A DNA stretch of 41,623 nucleotides from an uncultured Eubacteriales bacterium (GCA_900549545.1 URPA01000013.1:1-41623), one strand, 5' to 3'. Shown: positions 17,516 through 25,124, counted from the first letter of the stretch. The notes: generated from the letters alone by a model not told the origin. Translations and numbers: made by a program.

Positions 17516-17588
17516 ACTTTTCTTTTGTGCCGCCAAAAGAAAAGTTCCAAAAGAAAACGCGGCTCAAGGGAGAGGTATCTCCCTTGAG
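17516..17588. repeat. Two adjacent long hairpins, probable dispersed repeat fragment
   Basis: ACTTTTCTTTTG (17516-17527) pairs perfectly with CAAAAGAAAAGT (17534-17545), and CTCAAGGGAGA (17563-17573) pairs perfectly with TCTCCCTTGAG (17578-17588). A partial copy of the first arm (CCAAAAGAAAA) follows at about 17547. I recall this A/G-rich palindrome from other clostridial intergenic regions. The rest of the gene-free stretch 17589-17799 shows only a weak inverted repeat (GAAGTG...CACTTC near 17606-17624), a direct repeat TCGTTACTGC near 17640 and 17682, and no coding potential. Confidence 0.55.
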
Positions 17589-17799
17589 AATCTCTCTCCG
17601 GTGGTGAAGTGTACATATCACTTCTTAGCTCGCCCTTAATCGTTACTGCTGGTTTACCTCGATTGTTATACTTCTACGAGTCGTTACTGCACGACGCGAA
17701 TCATCTTTACAAGGCTCGGCTCAGAGTGGGCGAGTGAGGGTGCAAAATTAAGATTTCTGTCCAAGAATGGCAAATGCCGCGATTTTCACCAGCCCCTTG

Positions 17800-17937
17800 C
17801 CTCTCACTCTGGGAGAGGTGGCACGGCGAAGCCGTGACGGAGAGGGCTCTATAACTCATCACTGTATTTCTGAAACGGGTAGTCTCGATACCCTCTCAGT
17901 CTCGCTCACGCTCGCCAGCTCTCCCAAAGGGAGAGCC
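17800..17937. repeat. Paired-hairpin MITE-like element, copy 1
   Basis: Two modules face each other. The left one has hairpin A (CCTCTC...GAGAGG, 17800-17818), then TGGC, then hairpin B (ACGGC-GAA-GCCGT, 17823-17835), then ACGGAGAGGG. The right one (17890-17937), read on the minus strand, has the same plan: CTCTCCC-TTT-GGGAGAG, CTGGC, a second hairpin, then ACTGAGAGGG. It has the same architecture as the element at 34319-34472. No coding capacity. Confidence 0.7.
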
Positions 17938-17963
17938 ATGAAGTTGTGCAGCTTCTCAACCAT

Positions 17964-18014
17964 GCCCCCTTCAGTCTTGCCGCTTCGCGTCAAGCCAGCT
18001 CCCCCAGAGGGGGC
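17964..18014 (-). repeat. Solo half of the paired-hairpin element
   Basis: Read on the minus strand the module runs GCCCCCTCTGGGGGAGC (hairpin A), TGGC, a second hairpin around GACGCGAAGCGG, then GACTGAAGGGGGC. It matches the modules at 17800-17937 and 34319-34472, with different stem sequences. The stretch from 18015 to the promoter at 18136 holds one more short GC hairpin remnant (near 18081-18097) and nothing else I can name. Confidence 0.6.
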
Positions 18015-18135
18015 GCCAAGGTTGGTGCGGTGCTTTAGTCAAGCGGAGCATCATTCAACTCTGTGCCGCGCTATTCTTGCTTCCCCCAACGGGGCAGTGC
18101 ACCGCTGTAAGATAGCAGGCTACGAGGCTTTTTAC

Positions 18136-18164
18136 TTGTATTTTCCCTTTCCGTGTAATATACT
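18136..18164 (+). promoter_or_regulatory. Predicted promoter of the lipoprotein gene
   Basis: -35 TTGTAT (18136-18141), 17-base spacer, -10 TATACT (18159-18164). The start codon is 47 bases downstream. The -10 is strong and the -35 is half matched. Confidence 0.6.
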
Positions 18165-18210
18165 GAATGTATTGAAGCGGACACTAAATAAGCAAAAGGA
18201 GACGGGTTAC

Positions 18211-19071
18211 ATGAAAAATCTGAAAAAGATTCTTGCGCTGCTGCTGGCGCTGTCTATGCTGCTGTGCCTCTCGGCCTGCGGCTCTTTTGAAAAGAAAATG
18301 GCAAAATCCGCCGCGAAGATGGGTCAACTTAAAAGCATGCACATGGATGCGGACTTCACACTTGACACGGATATTGGCATTATGGGCCAAAGCGTGAATA
18401 TGGATACCACGCTAAAGGCCGGGATAGACCTGAACACCGAGCCATTTGCCATGAAAATGGACCTGACTGTGGCGGCCATGGGCACAGAGGAAAATGCGCA
18501 GGTATATGTGGTCGATGAGGGCGGTCAACGCATAGCATATACTTCCGATGACGGCGGCAAGACCTGGGAACGCGGAGAAGTGGACGATTTTGAGCTCGGC
18601 GCGCGTGACATCAACATAAACGGCACTCTCGCGCTTATATCTGAGTGGGCGGAGAGCTTTGAAGCAGCCGGCGAGGAGAAAATTGGCGGCTCCACGGCTA
18701 CAAAGTATTCGGGCAATATTGACTCGGCAAGCCTTGTGAAGCTTATGATATCCTCCGGGGCGAATGAAATGCTGGAAAGCAGCCTTGGCGTCGACCTTGA
18801 CGATGACGCTGCTGCCGCGCTCAGCGATGTGCCGGTGAGCATCTGGATTGACAACAAGTCCGGCATGATTGTGCGTATAGATATGGAGCTGACGGAGCTT
18901 ATGCAGAGCATGGTTTCCAGCATCATTGCCGAGGTACTGGAGGATGCTCTTGAGGACAGCGGCCTTGGTGATTTGCCGCTGGAGATAAAAGTGAACTCCG
19001 CAATCGAAAGCATAAAGTTCTCACAGTTTGACGCGGTGGGCACAATTGAACCGCCCGCTGGGGTGAAATAA
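18211..19071 (+). CDS. Secreted lipoprotein, LolA/LppX-like or DUF6612-like (286 aa)
   Basis: The N-terminus is a classic lipoprotein signal: MKNLKK, a Leu/Ala-rich core, then lipobox LSAC with Cys at residue 23. The mature part is a series of alternating beta-strand-like segments (MHMDADFTLDTDIGIMGQSV, then LKAGIDLNTEPFAMKMDLTV) and SDDGGKTW, resembling the half-barrel lipoproteins of the LolA/LppX/DUF6612 type that are thought to carry lipids or sense the envelope. That assignment is by pattern only. I chose ATG at 18211 because AGGAG lies nine bases upstream and it opens the signal peptide; the frame is open much further upstream only because it runs through repeat DNA. The gene sits between khpA and rimM, which are normally adjacent, so it looks like an insertion. 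Confidence 0.85.
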   Translation: MKNLKKILALLLALSMLLCLSACGSFEKKMAKSAAKMGQLKSMHMDADFTLDTDIGIMGQSVNMDTTLKAGIDLNTEPFAMKMDLTVAAMGTEENAQVYVVDEGGQRIAYTSDDGGKTWERGEVDDFELGARDININGTLALISEWAESFEAAGEEKIGGSTATKYSGNIDSASLVKLMISSGANEMLESSLGVDLDDDAAAALSDVPVSIWIDNKSGMIVRIDMELTELMQSMVSSIIAEVLEDALEDSGLGDLPLEIKVNSAIESIKFSQFDAVGTIEPPAGVK

Positions 19072-19085
19072 AATAGCCGCTCAAC

Positions 19086-19209
19086 CGCCCCGTAAAGGGG
19101 CGATATCACCCGACCACAGGTCGGATATCACACGCGAAAAGCGTATATCATTTGACCGTAGGTCAAATATCATTGGGCGCGTTGCAAAATTCATTTTTGC
19201 AACGCGCCC
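19086..19209. repeat. Hairpin array with constant ATATCA linkers, ending in a 15-bp perfect stem
   Basis: Four short hairpins with different stems are each followed by ATATCA: CGCCCC/GGGGCG (19086-19102), CCGACC/GGTCGG (19110-19124), ACGC/GCGT (19132-19144) and TTGACC/GGTCAA (19152-19166), with linkers at 19103, 19125, 19145 and 19167. The unit length is 20-22 bases. A much longer perfect stem follows (19175-19189 with 19195-19209, loop of five). It lies between the lipoprotein gene and the rimM promoter and could end the lipoprotein transcript, though no T-run follows. Confidence 0.8.
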
Positions 19210-19219
19210 TTCTGACGTC

Positions 19220-19248
19220 TTGGCAAATGGGGAAATATATGTTAAACT
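19220..19248 (+). promoter_or_regulatory. Predicted promoter of rimM-trmD-rsmA
   Basis: -35 TTGGCA (19220-19225), 17-base spacer, -10 TAAACT (19243-19248), 36 bases before the rimM start. It is needed because the upstream ribosomal operon is terminated after khpA. Confidence 0.65.
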
Positions 19249-19284
19249 AACAAAATACGGAATAAATTTTCAGGAGCAAAACAC

Positions 19285-19773
19285 ATGGAAAAACAGGCAT
19301 TTATTGACGCTGGGCGCATCATAAACACCCACGGCGTTGTGGGCGAAGTGAAGATAGAGGTGTGGCTCGACAGCCCCGCGTTTATGAAGAAATTCAAGCG
19401 CCTTTACATCGGTGGCAGGGAAGCGGCGGTGCTCTCCGCGCGTGAGCACAAGGGCTTCCTGCTCGCAAAGCTCGAGGGCGTGGACGATGTGAACGCCGCC
19501 ATGGCGCTCAAGGGCAAAACCGTGCAGATAAACCGCGCGGATGCCCGGCTTCCAAAGGGTGCGTTCTTCATTCAGGACATTATCGGCGCGAGCGTTATTG
19601 ACGAGGGCGGCGCGGAGATAGGCAGGCTCTGCGAGGTGCTGGAGACTCCCGCGCACAGGGTGTATGTCGTCAGGGGCGATAAGGAGCATCTTATACCAGC
19701 TATACCTGAATTTGTTATGTCAACCGATGCCGAGGCGGGGATCATCCGTGTGCGGCTTATAGAGGGAATGTGA
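19285..19773 (+). CDS. rimM: Ribosome maturation factor RimM
   Basis: RimM binds S19 and helps assemble the 30S head. The 162-residue protein has the N-terminal barrel with GRIINTHGVVGEVKIEVW (residues 10-27) and the C-terminal PRC-barrel with IQDIIGASVID, then HLIPAIPEFV, at usual length. AGGAG lies eight bases before the ATG. It is the first gene after its own promoter, and its stop overlaps the GTG/ATG region of trmD (GTGA), as is usual for this pair. Confidence 0.95.
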   Translation: MEKQAFIDAGRIINTHGVVGEVKIEVWLDSPAFMKKFKRLYIGGREAAVLSAREHKGFLLAKLEGVDDVNAAMALKGKTVQINRADARLPKGAFFIQDIIGASVIDEGGAEIGRLCEVLETPAHRVYVVRGDKEHLIPAIPEFVMSTDAEAGIIRVRLIEGM

Positions 19774-21065
19774 AGGCTATGCGGATAGATATAATGACCC
19801 TGTTTCCGGACACGGTGAACGCTGTTTTGCACGAGAGCATCATCGGCAGAGCGGCAAAAAAGAGCATAGTTGAGATAAACTGCGTGCAGATTCGGGATTT
19901 TACCGAGAATAAGCAGCATCAGGTGGACGATTATCCATACGGCGGCGGCTGGGGCTGCGTAATGATGGCTCAGCCGCTGAAATCCTGCCTGGATAATATT
20001 ATGTCAACCGCAAACGGAAGGCGCAGCCGGGTGATATATATGTCTCCCCAGGGCAAGCCCTACACGCAGGAGACGGCCAAGCGCCTCAGCCGGGACTATG
20101 ACCATCTGGTGCTGGTCTGCGGGCACTATGAGGGCATTGACGAGCGCTTTATCGAGCAGTGCGTTGATGAGGAAATTTCGCTGGGGGACTTTGTCCTCAC
20201 CGGCGGAGAGATTGCCGCCATGGCGGTTGCGGATTCCGTCTGCCGCCTTATCCCCGGCGTTCTGGCGGATGAGCAGTGCTACACCGGCGAGAGCCACTGG
20301 GACGGGCTTTTGGAGTACCCCCAGTACACCCGGCCCGAGGTCTGGGAGGGGCGTGCTGTGCCCGATGTGCTGCTCGACGGAAACCACGAAAAGGTGGAGC
20401 AGTGGCGGCGGAAAAAGCAGTTTGAGCGCACAATGGAGAAGCGCCCGGATATGTTTGAAAAGCTGCGCATAACCGATAAAAACGACCTGAAGCTCATGGA
20501 ACAGGTGAAAAAAGAGCAGGGGAGGATAAAGCTCACCGGGCCTGTCAGCTGCCGTGCGGCGGGGGAGGATGATCTGCCGGATATTCTCAACATCGTCGCT
20601 CAGGCGCGCTCGCTATTGAAGCGCCGGGGCATCGACCAGTGGCAGGGGGATTACCCAAACGAAGCGGCGTTTCGATTCGATATTGACCGGGGCGAGTGCT
20701 TTATAGTTGAGCACGGGGGAGAGACTGCCGCGTTCTTCACGCTCTCTACCCGTGAGGAGAAGTCCTACGATGAAATTACCGACGGCAAATGGACGGCGGA
20801 CATGGCCTGCTGCGTGCTGCACAGGGCGGCGGTGGCCGCGAAATACCGCGGCAGCGGCATGGCCGAGCGGCTCATAAAATGCGTCGAGGAGCAGTGCCGC
20901 GCTTACGGCCTGCGCTGCATACGCACGGACACACACAGAAAAAACAAGGCCATGCAGCGCCTGCTGCGGGAATCGGGCTTCAGGTACCGGGGCAATGTTC
21001 AGGTAGCTGTGGAGCCGGGGCATGACACCGCGCGGCAGGCCTATGAAAAAATATTGAAAAAATGA
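19770..21065 (+). CDS. trmD: TrmD tRNA (guanine37-N1)-methyltransferase fused to a C-terminal GNAT acetyltransferase
   Basis: TrmD methylates G37 next to the anticodon using S-adenosylmethionine. Residues 1-245 carry the full enzyme: MRIDIMTLFPD, DDYPYGGGWGCVMMAQPL, the SPQGKPYTQETAKRLS loop, GHYEGIDERF and SLGDFVLTGGEIAAM of the trefoil knot, and the C-terminal helical domain with ESHWDGLLEYPQYTRP. Without a stop the frame continues after DLKLMEQVKKEQG into about 175 residues of a GNAT domain: SCRAAGEDDLPDILNIVAQA, FFTLSTREEKSYDEI, the acetyl-CoA motif VAAKYRGSGMAERLI, and NKAMQRLLRESGFRYRG at the end. Normal TrmD is about 240 residues. The start may be GTG 19770 (overlapping the rimM stop) or ATG 19779, which gives the canonical MRIDI opening. 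The acetylation target is unknown. Confidence 0.93.
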   Translation: MKAMRIDIMTLFPDTVNAVLHESIIGRAAKKSIVEINCVQIRDFTENKQHQVDDYPYGGGWGCVMMAQPLKSCLDNIMSTANGRRSRVIYMSPQGKPYTQETAKRLSRDYDHLVLVCGHYEGIDERFIEQCVDEEISLGDFVLTGGEIAAMAVADSVCRLIPGVLADEQCYTGESHWDGLLEYPQYTRPEVWEGRAVPDVLLDGNHEKVEQWRRKKQFERTMEKRPDMFEKLRITDKNDLKLMEQVKKEQGRIKLTGPVSCRAAGEDDLPDILNIVAQARSLLKRRGIDQWQGDYPNEAAFRFDIDRGECFIVEHGGETAAFFTLSTREEKSYDEITDGKWTADMACCVLHRAAVAAKYRGSGMAERLIKCVEEQCRAYGLRCIRTDTHRKNKAMQRLLRESGFRYRGNVQVAVEPGHDTARQAYEKILKK

Positions 21066-21073
21066 GGCAGAAT

Positions 21074-21253
21074 ATGAAAGACGATCAATCCAGCCGCTTC
21101 CTCATCGCGGCAATCATCTGGACAGTTGTGGCGGCTGCGGCCTGCGTGCTGCTGCTCATGGCCACCGGCGACCTTTTCGGCAAGATCTGCGGCGGTGTGC
21201 TGGTGATTATGTGCGTTGTGGGCCAGTGGCTCCGGTATTTTAAGAGCAAATGA
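21074..21253 (+). CDS. Small two-helix membrane protein (59 aa)
   Basis: A short protein with two hydrophobic segments, FLIAAIIWTVVAAAACVLLL and ICGGVLVIMCVVGQWL, separated by a short polar link; the N-terminus (MKDDQSSR) and C-terminus (RYFKSK) are polar. I do not recognise a family. The ATG at 21074 has TGAGG six bases upstream, made from the trmD stop region; an in-frame ATG at 21062 overlaps the trmD stop directly and would add four residues. The stop overlaps the rsmA ATG (ATGA), so it is translationally coupled with trmD and rsmA, which supports its being a real gene. Confidence 0.7.
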   Translation: MKDDQSSRFLIAAIIWTVVAAAACVLLLMATGDLFGKICGGVLVIMCVVGQWLRYFKSK

Positions 21254-22122
21254 ACAAGCTGACGGATATAAATTACATCAGGGATCTGCTTGGGCGGCAG
21301 GGCTTTCGCTTTTCCAAGTCCAAGGGGCAGAACTTTCTTGTGGCGGACTGGGTGCCGCGCGGCATAGCCGAGAGCGCCGGGCTTGACGAGAATACCGGCG
21401 TTCTGGAGATAGGCCCCGGCGTCGGCTGCCTGACGGCGGAGCTTTCAAAGCTCGCCGGGAGGGTGGTCACGGTGGAGCTGGATAATGCCCTGCGCCCGGT
21501 GCTCAAAGAGACCCTGGGCGGCCTTTCCAATGTGGAGCTCGTCTTTGCCGACGCGCTGAAAACCGACCTCGCGGCCCTGGCGGCGGAGAAGCTCTCCGGC
21601 CTGCGCCCCGTGGTTTGCGCGAATCTCCCCTATAACATCACAAGCCCCATACTCACCGCCATTATCGAGGCCGGCTGCTTCGAGCAGGTGACGGTGATGA
21701 TACAAAAAGAGGTGGCCCAGCGCATCTGCGCAAGGCCGGGAACGCCGGAGTACGGCGCGTTTGGAGTGTTCGTCAACTGGCATATGGAGGCGGAGCTGCT
21801 TTTTGATGTGCCGCCGTCCTGCTTTATCCCGCAGCCGAAGGTGACCTCCGCCGTTATCCGCCTGACCCGGCGCGCGGAAAAGCCCGCCGCCGTGCGGGAT
21901 GAGGCGCTGATGTTCCGCCTTATCCGCGCCTCCTTCAACCAGCGCAGAAAGACTCTGCCCAACGGAATATGCAGCGCTTTTCCCGCGCTTAATAAGGAAC
22001 AGGCCCGGCAGGCGCTCATAAACGCGGGCTTTGATGCGCAAATCCGGGGAGAGAGTTTGGATATTGTAGGTTTTGCAAAAATTTCCGATGAAATCGGGAA
22101 GATAATGTCCTCGGATTTGTAA
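21250..22122 (+). CDS. rsmA: 16S rRNA (adenine1518/1519-N6)-dimethyltransferase
   Basis: RsmA (KsgA) dimethylates two adenines in helix 45 during late 30S assembly. The 290-residue protein shows KSKGQNFLVADWV (SAM entrance), motif I LEIGPGVGCLT near residues 51-61, VELDNAL (motif II), and the catalytic NLPYNI near 124-129, then PPSCFIPQPKVTSAVIRL and the C-terminal helical domain with ASFNQRRKTLPN. Length and order are normal. The start ATG overlaps the small membrane protein stop by four bases. Confidence 0.96.
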   Translation: MNKLTDINYIRDLLGRQGFRFSKSKGQNFLVADWVPRGIAESAGLDENTGVLEIGPGVGCLTAELSKLAGRVVTVELDNALRPVLKETLGGLSNVELVFADALKTDLAALAAEKLSGLRPVVCANLPYNITSPILTAIIEAGCFEQVTVMIQKEVAQRICARPGTPEYGAFGVFVNWHMEAELLFDVPPSCFIPQPKVTSAVIRLTRRAEKPAAVRDEALMFRLIRASFNQRRKTLPNGICSAFPALNKEQARQALINAGFDAQIRGESLDIVGFAKISDEIGKIMSSDL

Positions 22123-22209
22123 GTATAGTGCATTGATTATTTTGCCATTTTTGTGGTAATCTATGAACGTTGTCAAATAATAAATTTAGTTATAGAAAGG
22201 ACGAAAACA

Positions 22210-24846
22210 ATGAGCAAGAAATATGTCTACATGTTTTCCGAAGGCAATGCCACCATGCGCGAGCTGCTGGGCGGCAAGGGTGCAAACCTTGCTGAGATGA
22301 CCAATATCGGTCTGCCTGTGCCCCAGGGCTTCACCATCACCACTGAGGCCTGCACTCAGTACTATGAGGATGGCCGCCGCATAAACGATGAGATCATGGC
22401 TGAGATCATGAAGAATGTCGAGACCATGGAGCAGATCAACGGCAAGAAGTTCGGCGATCTGAATAACCCCATGCTCGTCTCCGTCCGTTCCGGCGCCCGC
22501 GCCTCCATGCCCGGCATGATGGACACTATCCTCAACCTGGGTCTGAATGACGATGTCGTCGCCGCCATGATCAAGGGCAACCCCGACCCCAAGTTTGAGC
22601 GCTTTGTCTATGACTCCTACCGCCGCTTCATCCAGATGTTCTCCGATGTCGTTATGGAAGTCGGCAAGAAGTACTTTGAGCAGCTCATCGACGAGATGAA
22701 GGCCCGCAAGAACGCCACCTCCGACCTCGACCTCACCGCCGCCGACCTCAAGGAGCTGGCTGAGGAGTTCAAGGCCGAGTACAAAAAGCAGATCGGCGAG
22801 GACTTCCCCTCCGACCCGAAGGTCCAGCTTTACGAAGCCATCCGCGCCGTGTTCCGTTCCTGGGATAACCCCAGAGCCAACGTCTACCGCCGCGATAACG
22901 ACATCCCCTATTCCTGGGGTACTGCCGTCAACGTTATGCCCATGGTGTTCGGCAACCTCAACGAGAACTCCGGCACCGGCGTCGCCTTCACCCGCGACCC
23001 CGCCACCGGCGAGAAGAAGCTCATGGGCGAGTTCCTTGTCAACGCTCAGGGCGAAGACGTCGTCGCCGGCGTCCGCACCCCGATGCCCATCTCCCAGATG
23101 GCCGAGCAGTTCCCCGAGGCATATGACGATTTCGTCAAGGTCTGCGCCCTGCTCGAGGACCACTACCGCGATATGCAGGACATGGAGTTCACCGTCGAGA
23201 ACGGCAAGCTCTACATGCTCCAGTGCCGCAACGGCAAGCGTACCGCTCAGGCTGCTCTGAAGATTGCCTGCGACCTCGTTGACGAGGGCATGATCGATGA
23301 AAAGCAGGCCGTCCTGATGATAGACCCCAGAAACCTCGACACTCTGCTTCACCCCCAGTTTGACGCTGACAAGCTCAAGGCCGCTACCCCCATCGGCAAG
23401 GGCCTGGGCGCTTCCCCCGGCGCTGCCTGCGGCAAGGTCGTCTTCACCGCTGAGGACGCCAAGGAGTGGAAAGAGCGCAAGGAGAAGGTCGTTCTCGTGC
23501 GTCTCGAGACCAGCCCCGAGGATATCGAGGGCATGAAGGCCGCTCAGGGCATACTCACCGTCCGCGGCGGTATGACCAGCCACGCTGCCGTTGTCGCCCG
23601 CGGCATGGGCAAGTGCTGTGTCTCCGGCTGCGGCGAAATTAAGATGGACGAGGCCAACAAGAAGTTCGAGCTTGGCGGCAAGGTCTATCACGAGGGTGAT
23701 TATATCTCCATCGACGGCTCCACCGGTAAGATCTACGACGGCATCATCCCCACCGTTGACGCCACCATCGCCGGCGAGTTTGGCCGCATCATGGCCTGGG
23801 CCGACAAGTATCGCCGCCTGAAGGTCCGCACCAATGCCGACACTCCCCACGACGCCGCCAAGGCCCGTGAGCTGGGCGCGCAGGGCATTGGCCTTACCCG
23901 TACCGAGCATATGTTCTTCAACAGCGACCGTATCGCTGCTTTCCGCGAGATGATCTGCGCTGACACTCTTGAGGAGCGCGTTGCCGCTCTTGCAAAGCTC
24001 GAGCCGATGCAGCAGGCCGACTTTGAGGGTATCTACGAGGCCATGGAGGGCAATCCTGTCACCATCCGCTTCCTCGATCCTCCTCTCCACGAGTTTGTTC
24101 CCACTGAAGAGGCTGACATCAAGGCTCTGGCCGATGCTCAGGGCAAGAGCGTTGAGCAGATCAAGGCTCTCATCGCCTCCCTGCACGAGTTCAACCCCAT
24201 GATGGGTCACCGTGGCTGCCGTCTGGCTGTCACCTATCCCGAGATCGCCGAGATGCAGACCCGCGCTGTCATCAAGGCCGCTCTGGCCGTTCAGGCCCGT
24301 CACCCCGAGTGGACTATGGTTCCCGAGATCATGATTCCTCTGGTGGGCGAGGTCAAGGAGCTCAAGTACGTCAAGGATGTTGTTGTCAAGGCCGCTGACG
24401 AGCTTATCGCCGCCGCAGGTTCCGACATGAAGTACCTTGTCGGCACCATGATCGAAATCCCCAGAGCCGCTCTGACCGCCGACGATATCGCCAAGGAGGC
24501 TGAGTTCTTCTCCTTCGGCACCAATGACCTGACCCAGATGACCTTCGGCTTCAGCCGTGACGATGCCGGCAAGTTCCTCGGCGCGTACTACGACAAGAAG
24601 ATCTATGAGTCCGATCCCTTTGCCCGTCTGGACCAGACCGGCGTTGGCAAGCTGGTTGAGATGGCCGCAAAGCTTGGCCGCGCAACCCGCCCCGAGCTGC
24701 ACCTGGGCATCTGCGGTGAGCACGGCGGCGATCCCTCCTCTGTGGAGTTCTGCCACAAGGTGGGTCTGGACTATGTGTCCTGCAGCCCCTTCCGCGTTCC
24801 CATCGCCCGCCTCGCTGCCGCTCAGGCCGCCATCAAGGAAGGCTAA
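22210..24846 (+). CDS. ppdK: Pyruvate, phosphate dikinase
   Basis: PPDK interconverts ATP + pyruvate + Pi and AMP + PEP + PPi in the cytosol; in anaerobes it often works in glycolysis with PPi. The 878-residue protein has the N-terminal nucleotide domain (GGKGANLAEMTNIGLPVPQG, RSGARASMPGMMDTILNLG), the swivelling phosphohistidine domain GGMTSHAAVVARGMGKCCV with His at residue 458, and the C-terminal PEP domain with the loop GICGEHGGDPSSVEF carrying the acid Cys at 835; characterised clostridial PPDK uses His455 and Cys831. ATG 22210 is chosen over an in-frame ATG at 22153 because AAAGGA lies about eight bases upstream and MSKKYVYMF is the conserved start. Codon use is strongly biased (CCC, GGC, AAG), as for highly expressed genes. 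No clear promoter was found in 22123-22209. Confidence 0.98.
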   Translation: MSKKYVYMFSEGNATMRELLGGKGANLAEMTNIGLPVPQGFTITTEACTQYYEDGRRINDEIMAEIMKNVETMEQINGKKFGDLNNPMLVSVRSGARASMPGMMDTILNLGLNDDVVAAMIKGNPDPKFERFVYDSYRRFIQMFSDVVMEVGKKYFEQLIDEMKARKNATSDLDLTAADLKELAEEFKAEYKKQIGEDFPSDPKVQLYEAIRAVFRSWDNPRANVYRRDNDIPYSWGTAVNVMPMVFGNLNENSGTGVAFTRDPATGEKKLMGEFLVNAQGEDVVAGVRTPMPISQMAEQFPEAYDDFVKVCALLEDHYRDMQDMEFTVENGKLYMLQCRNGKRTAQAALKIACDLVDEGMIDEKQAVLMIDPRNLDTLLHPQFDADKLKAATPIGKGLGASPGAACGKVVFTAEDAKEWKERKEKVVLVRLETSPEDIEGMKAAQGILTVRGGMTSHAAVVARGMGKCCVSGCGEIKMDEANKKFELGGKVYHEGDYISIDGSTGKIYDGIIPTVDATIAGEFGRIMAWADKYRRLKVRTNADTPHDAAKARELGAQGIGLTRTEHMFFNSDRIAAFREMICADTLEERVAALAKLEPMQQADFEGIYEAMEGNPVTIRFLDPPLHEFVPTEEADIKALADAQGKSVEQIKALIASLHEFNPMMGHRGCRLAVTYPEIAEMQTRAVIKAALAVQARHPEWTMVPEIMIPLVGEVKELKYVKDVVVKAADELIAAAGSDMKYLVGTMIEIPRAALTADDIAKEAEFFSFGTNDLTQMTFGFSRDDAGKFLGAYYDKKIYESDPFARLDQTGVGKLVEMAAKLGRATRPELHLGICGEHGGDPSSVEFCHKVGLDYVSCSPFRVPIARLAAAQAAIKEG

Positions 24847-24871
24847 GATAAGCGAATAACAAACCAATCAA

Positions 24872-24910
24872 ACAAGCATACCGCAGAAGCGGTATGCTTG
24901 TTCTTTTCTA
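24872..24910 (+). terminator. Intrinsic terminator after ppdK
   Basis: A perfect 13-bp stem (24872-24884 with 24889-24901) around loop AGAA, followed by TCTTTTCTA. It is 25 bases after the stop codon. Confidence 0.88.
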
Positions 24911-24971
24911 TTTATAAATTAAAACCGTGTCGATTCCTGCCGCAAAGCGGCAATAGGGCAGGGTGGAACAT

Positions 24972-24996
24972 GAGACAATCCTGACAAAATGCTGAC
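24972..24996 (+). promoter_or_regulatory. Short direct repeats upstream of the first importer promoter, possible activator site
   Basis: CTGAC occurs at 24981-24985 and 24992-24996 (11-base spacing), with a related GAGAC at 24972-24976. They sit about 27-50 bases upstream of the -35 box, where an AraC-type response regulator could bind. This is inference from spacing only. A small hairpin TGCCGC/GCGGCA precedes them at 24938-24952. Confidence 0.3.
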
Positions 24997-25022
24997 TATA
25001 CGGTTAAGCGTGGGCACGGCGC

Positions 25023-25051
25023 TTGACTTTTATACAATTTTACAATAAAAT
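25023..25051 (+). promoter_or_regulatory. Promoter of the first ABC importer operon
   Basis: -35 TTGACT (25023-25028), 17-base spacer, -10 TAAAAT (25046-25051), start codon about 74 bases further on. Both boxes match consensus at five of six positions. Confidence 0.8.
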
Positions 25052-25124
25052 CAAAATATCCATAGAGTGGAGAGCTGGTTTTCGGCAAATCCACCAAACG
25101 AAAAAATTTTGAGGAGGACATTCA

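Noticed and set aside
17483..17799. A tRNA, SRP RNA or riboswitch in the long gap after khpA
   Set aside because: No cloverleaf, SRP Alu/S-domain motif or riboswitch core could be traced; only repeats and short palindromes are seen.
17767..18210. A 148-codon N-terminal extension of the lipoprotein
   Set aside because: It runs through the repeat elements, places the signal peptide in mid-protein and lies before the promoter and ribosome site found for ATG 18211.
19086..19172. Possible CRISPR array
   Set aside because: The constant part is only six bases and each variable part is self-complementary; no cas gene is present.
22186..24867. An 893-codon open frame on the minus strand opposite ppdK
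   Set aside because: It mirrors ppdK, whose catalytic motifs are complete. Extreme codon bias (few codons that read as stops in reverse) keeps the antisense frame open; its translation is low-complexity Leu/Gly/Val/His-rich with no ribosome site.
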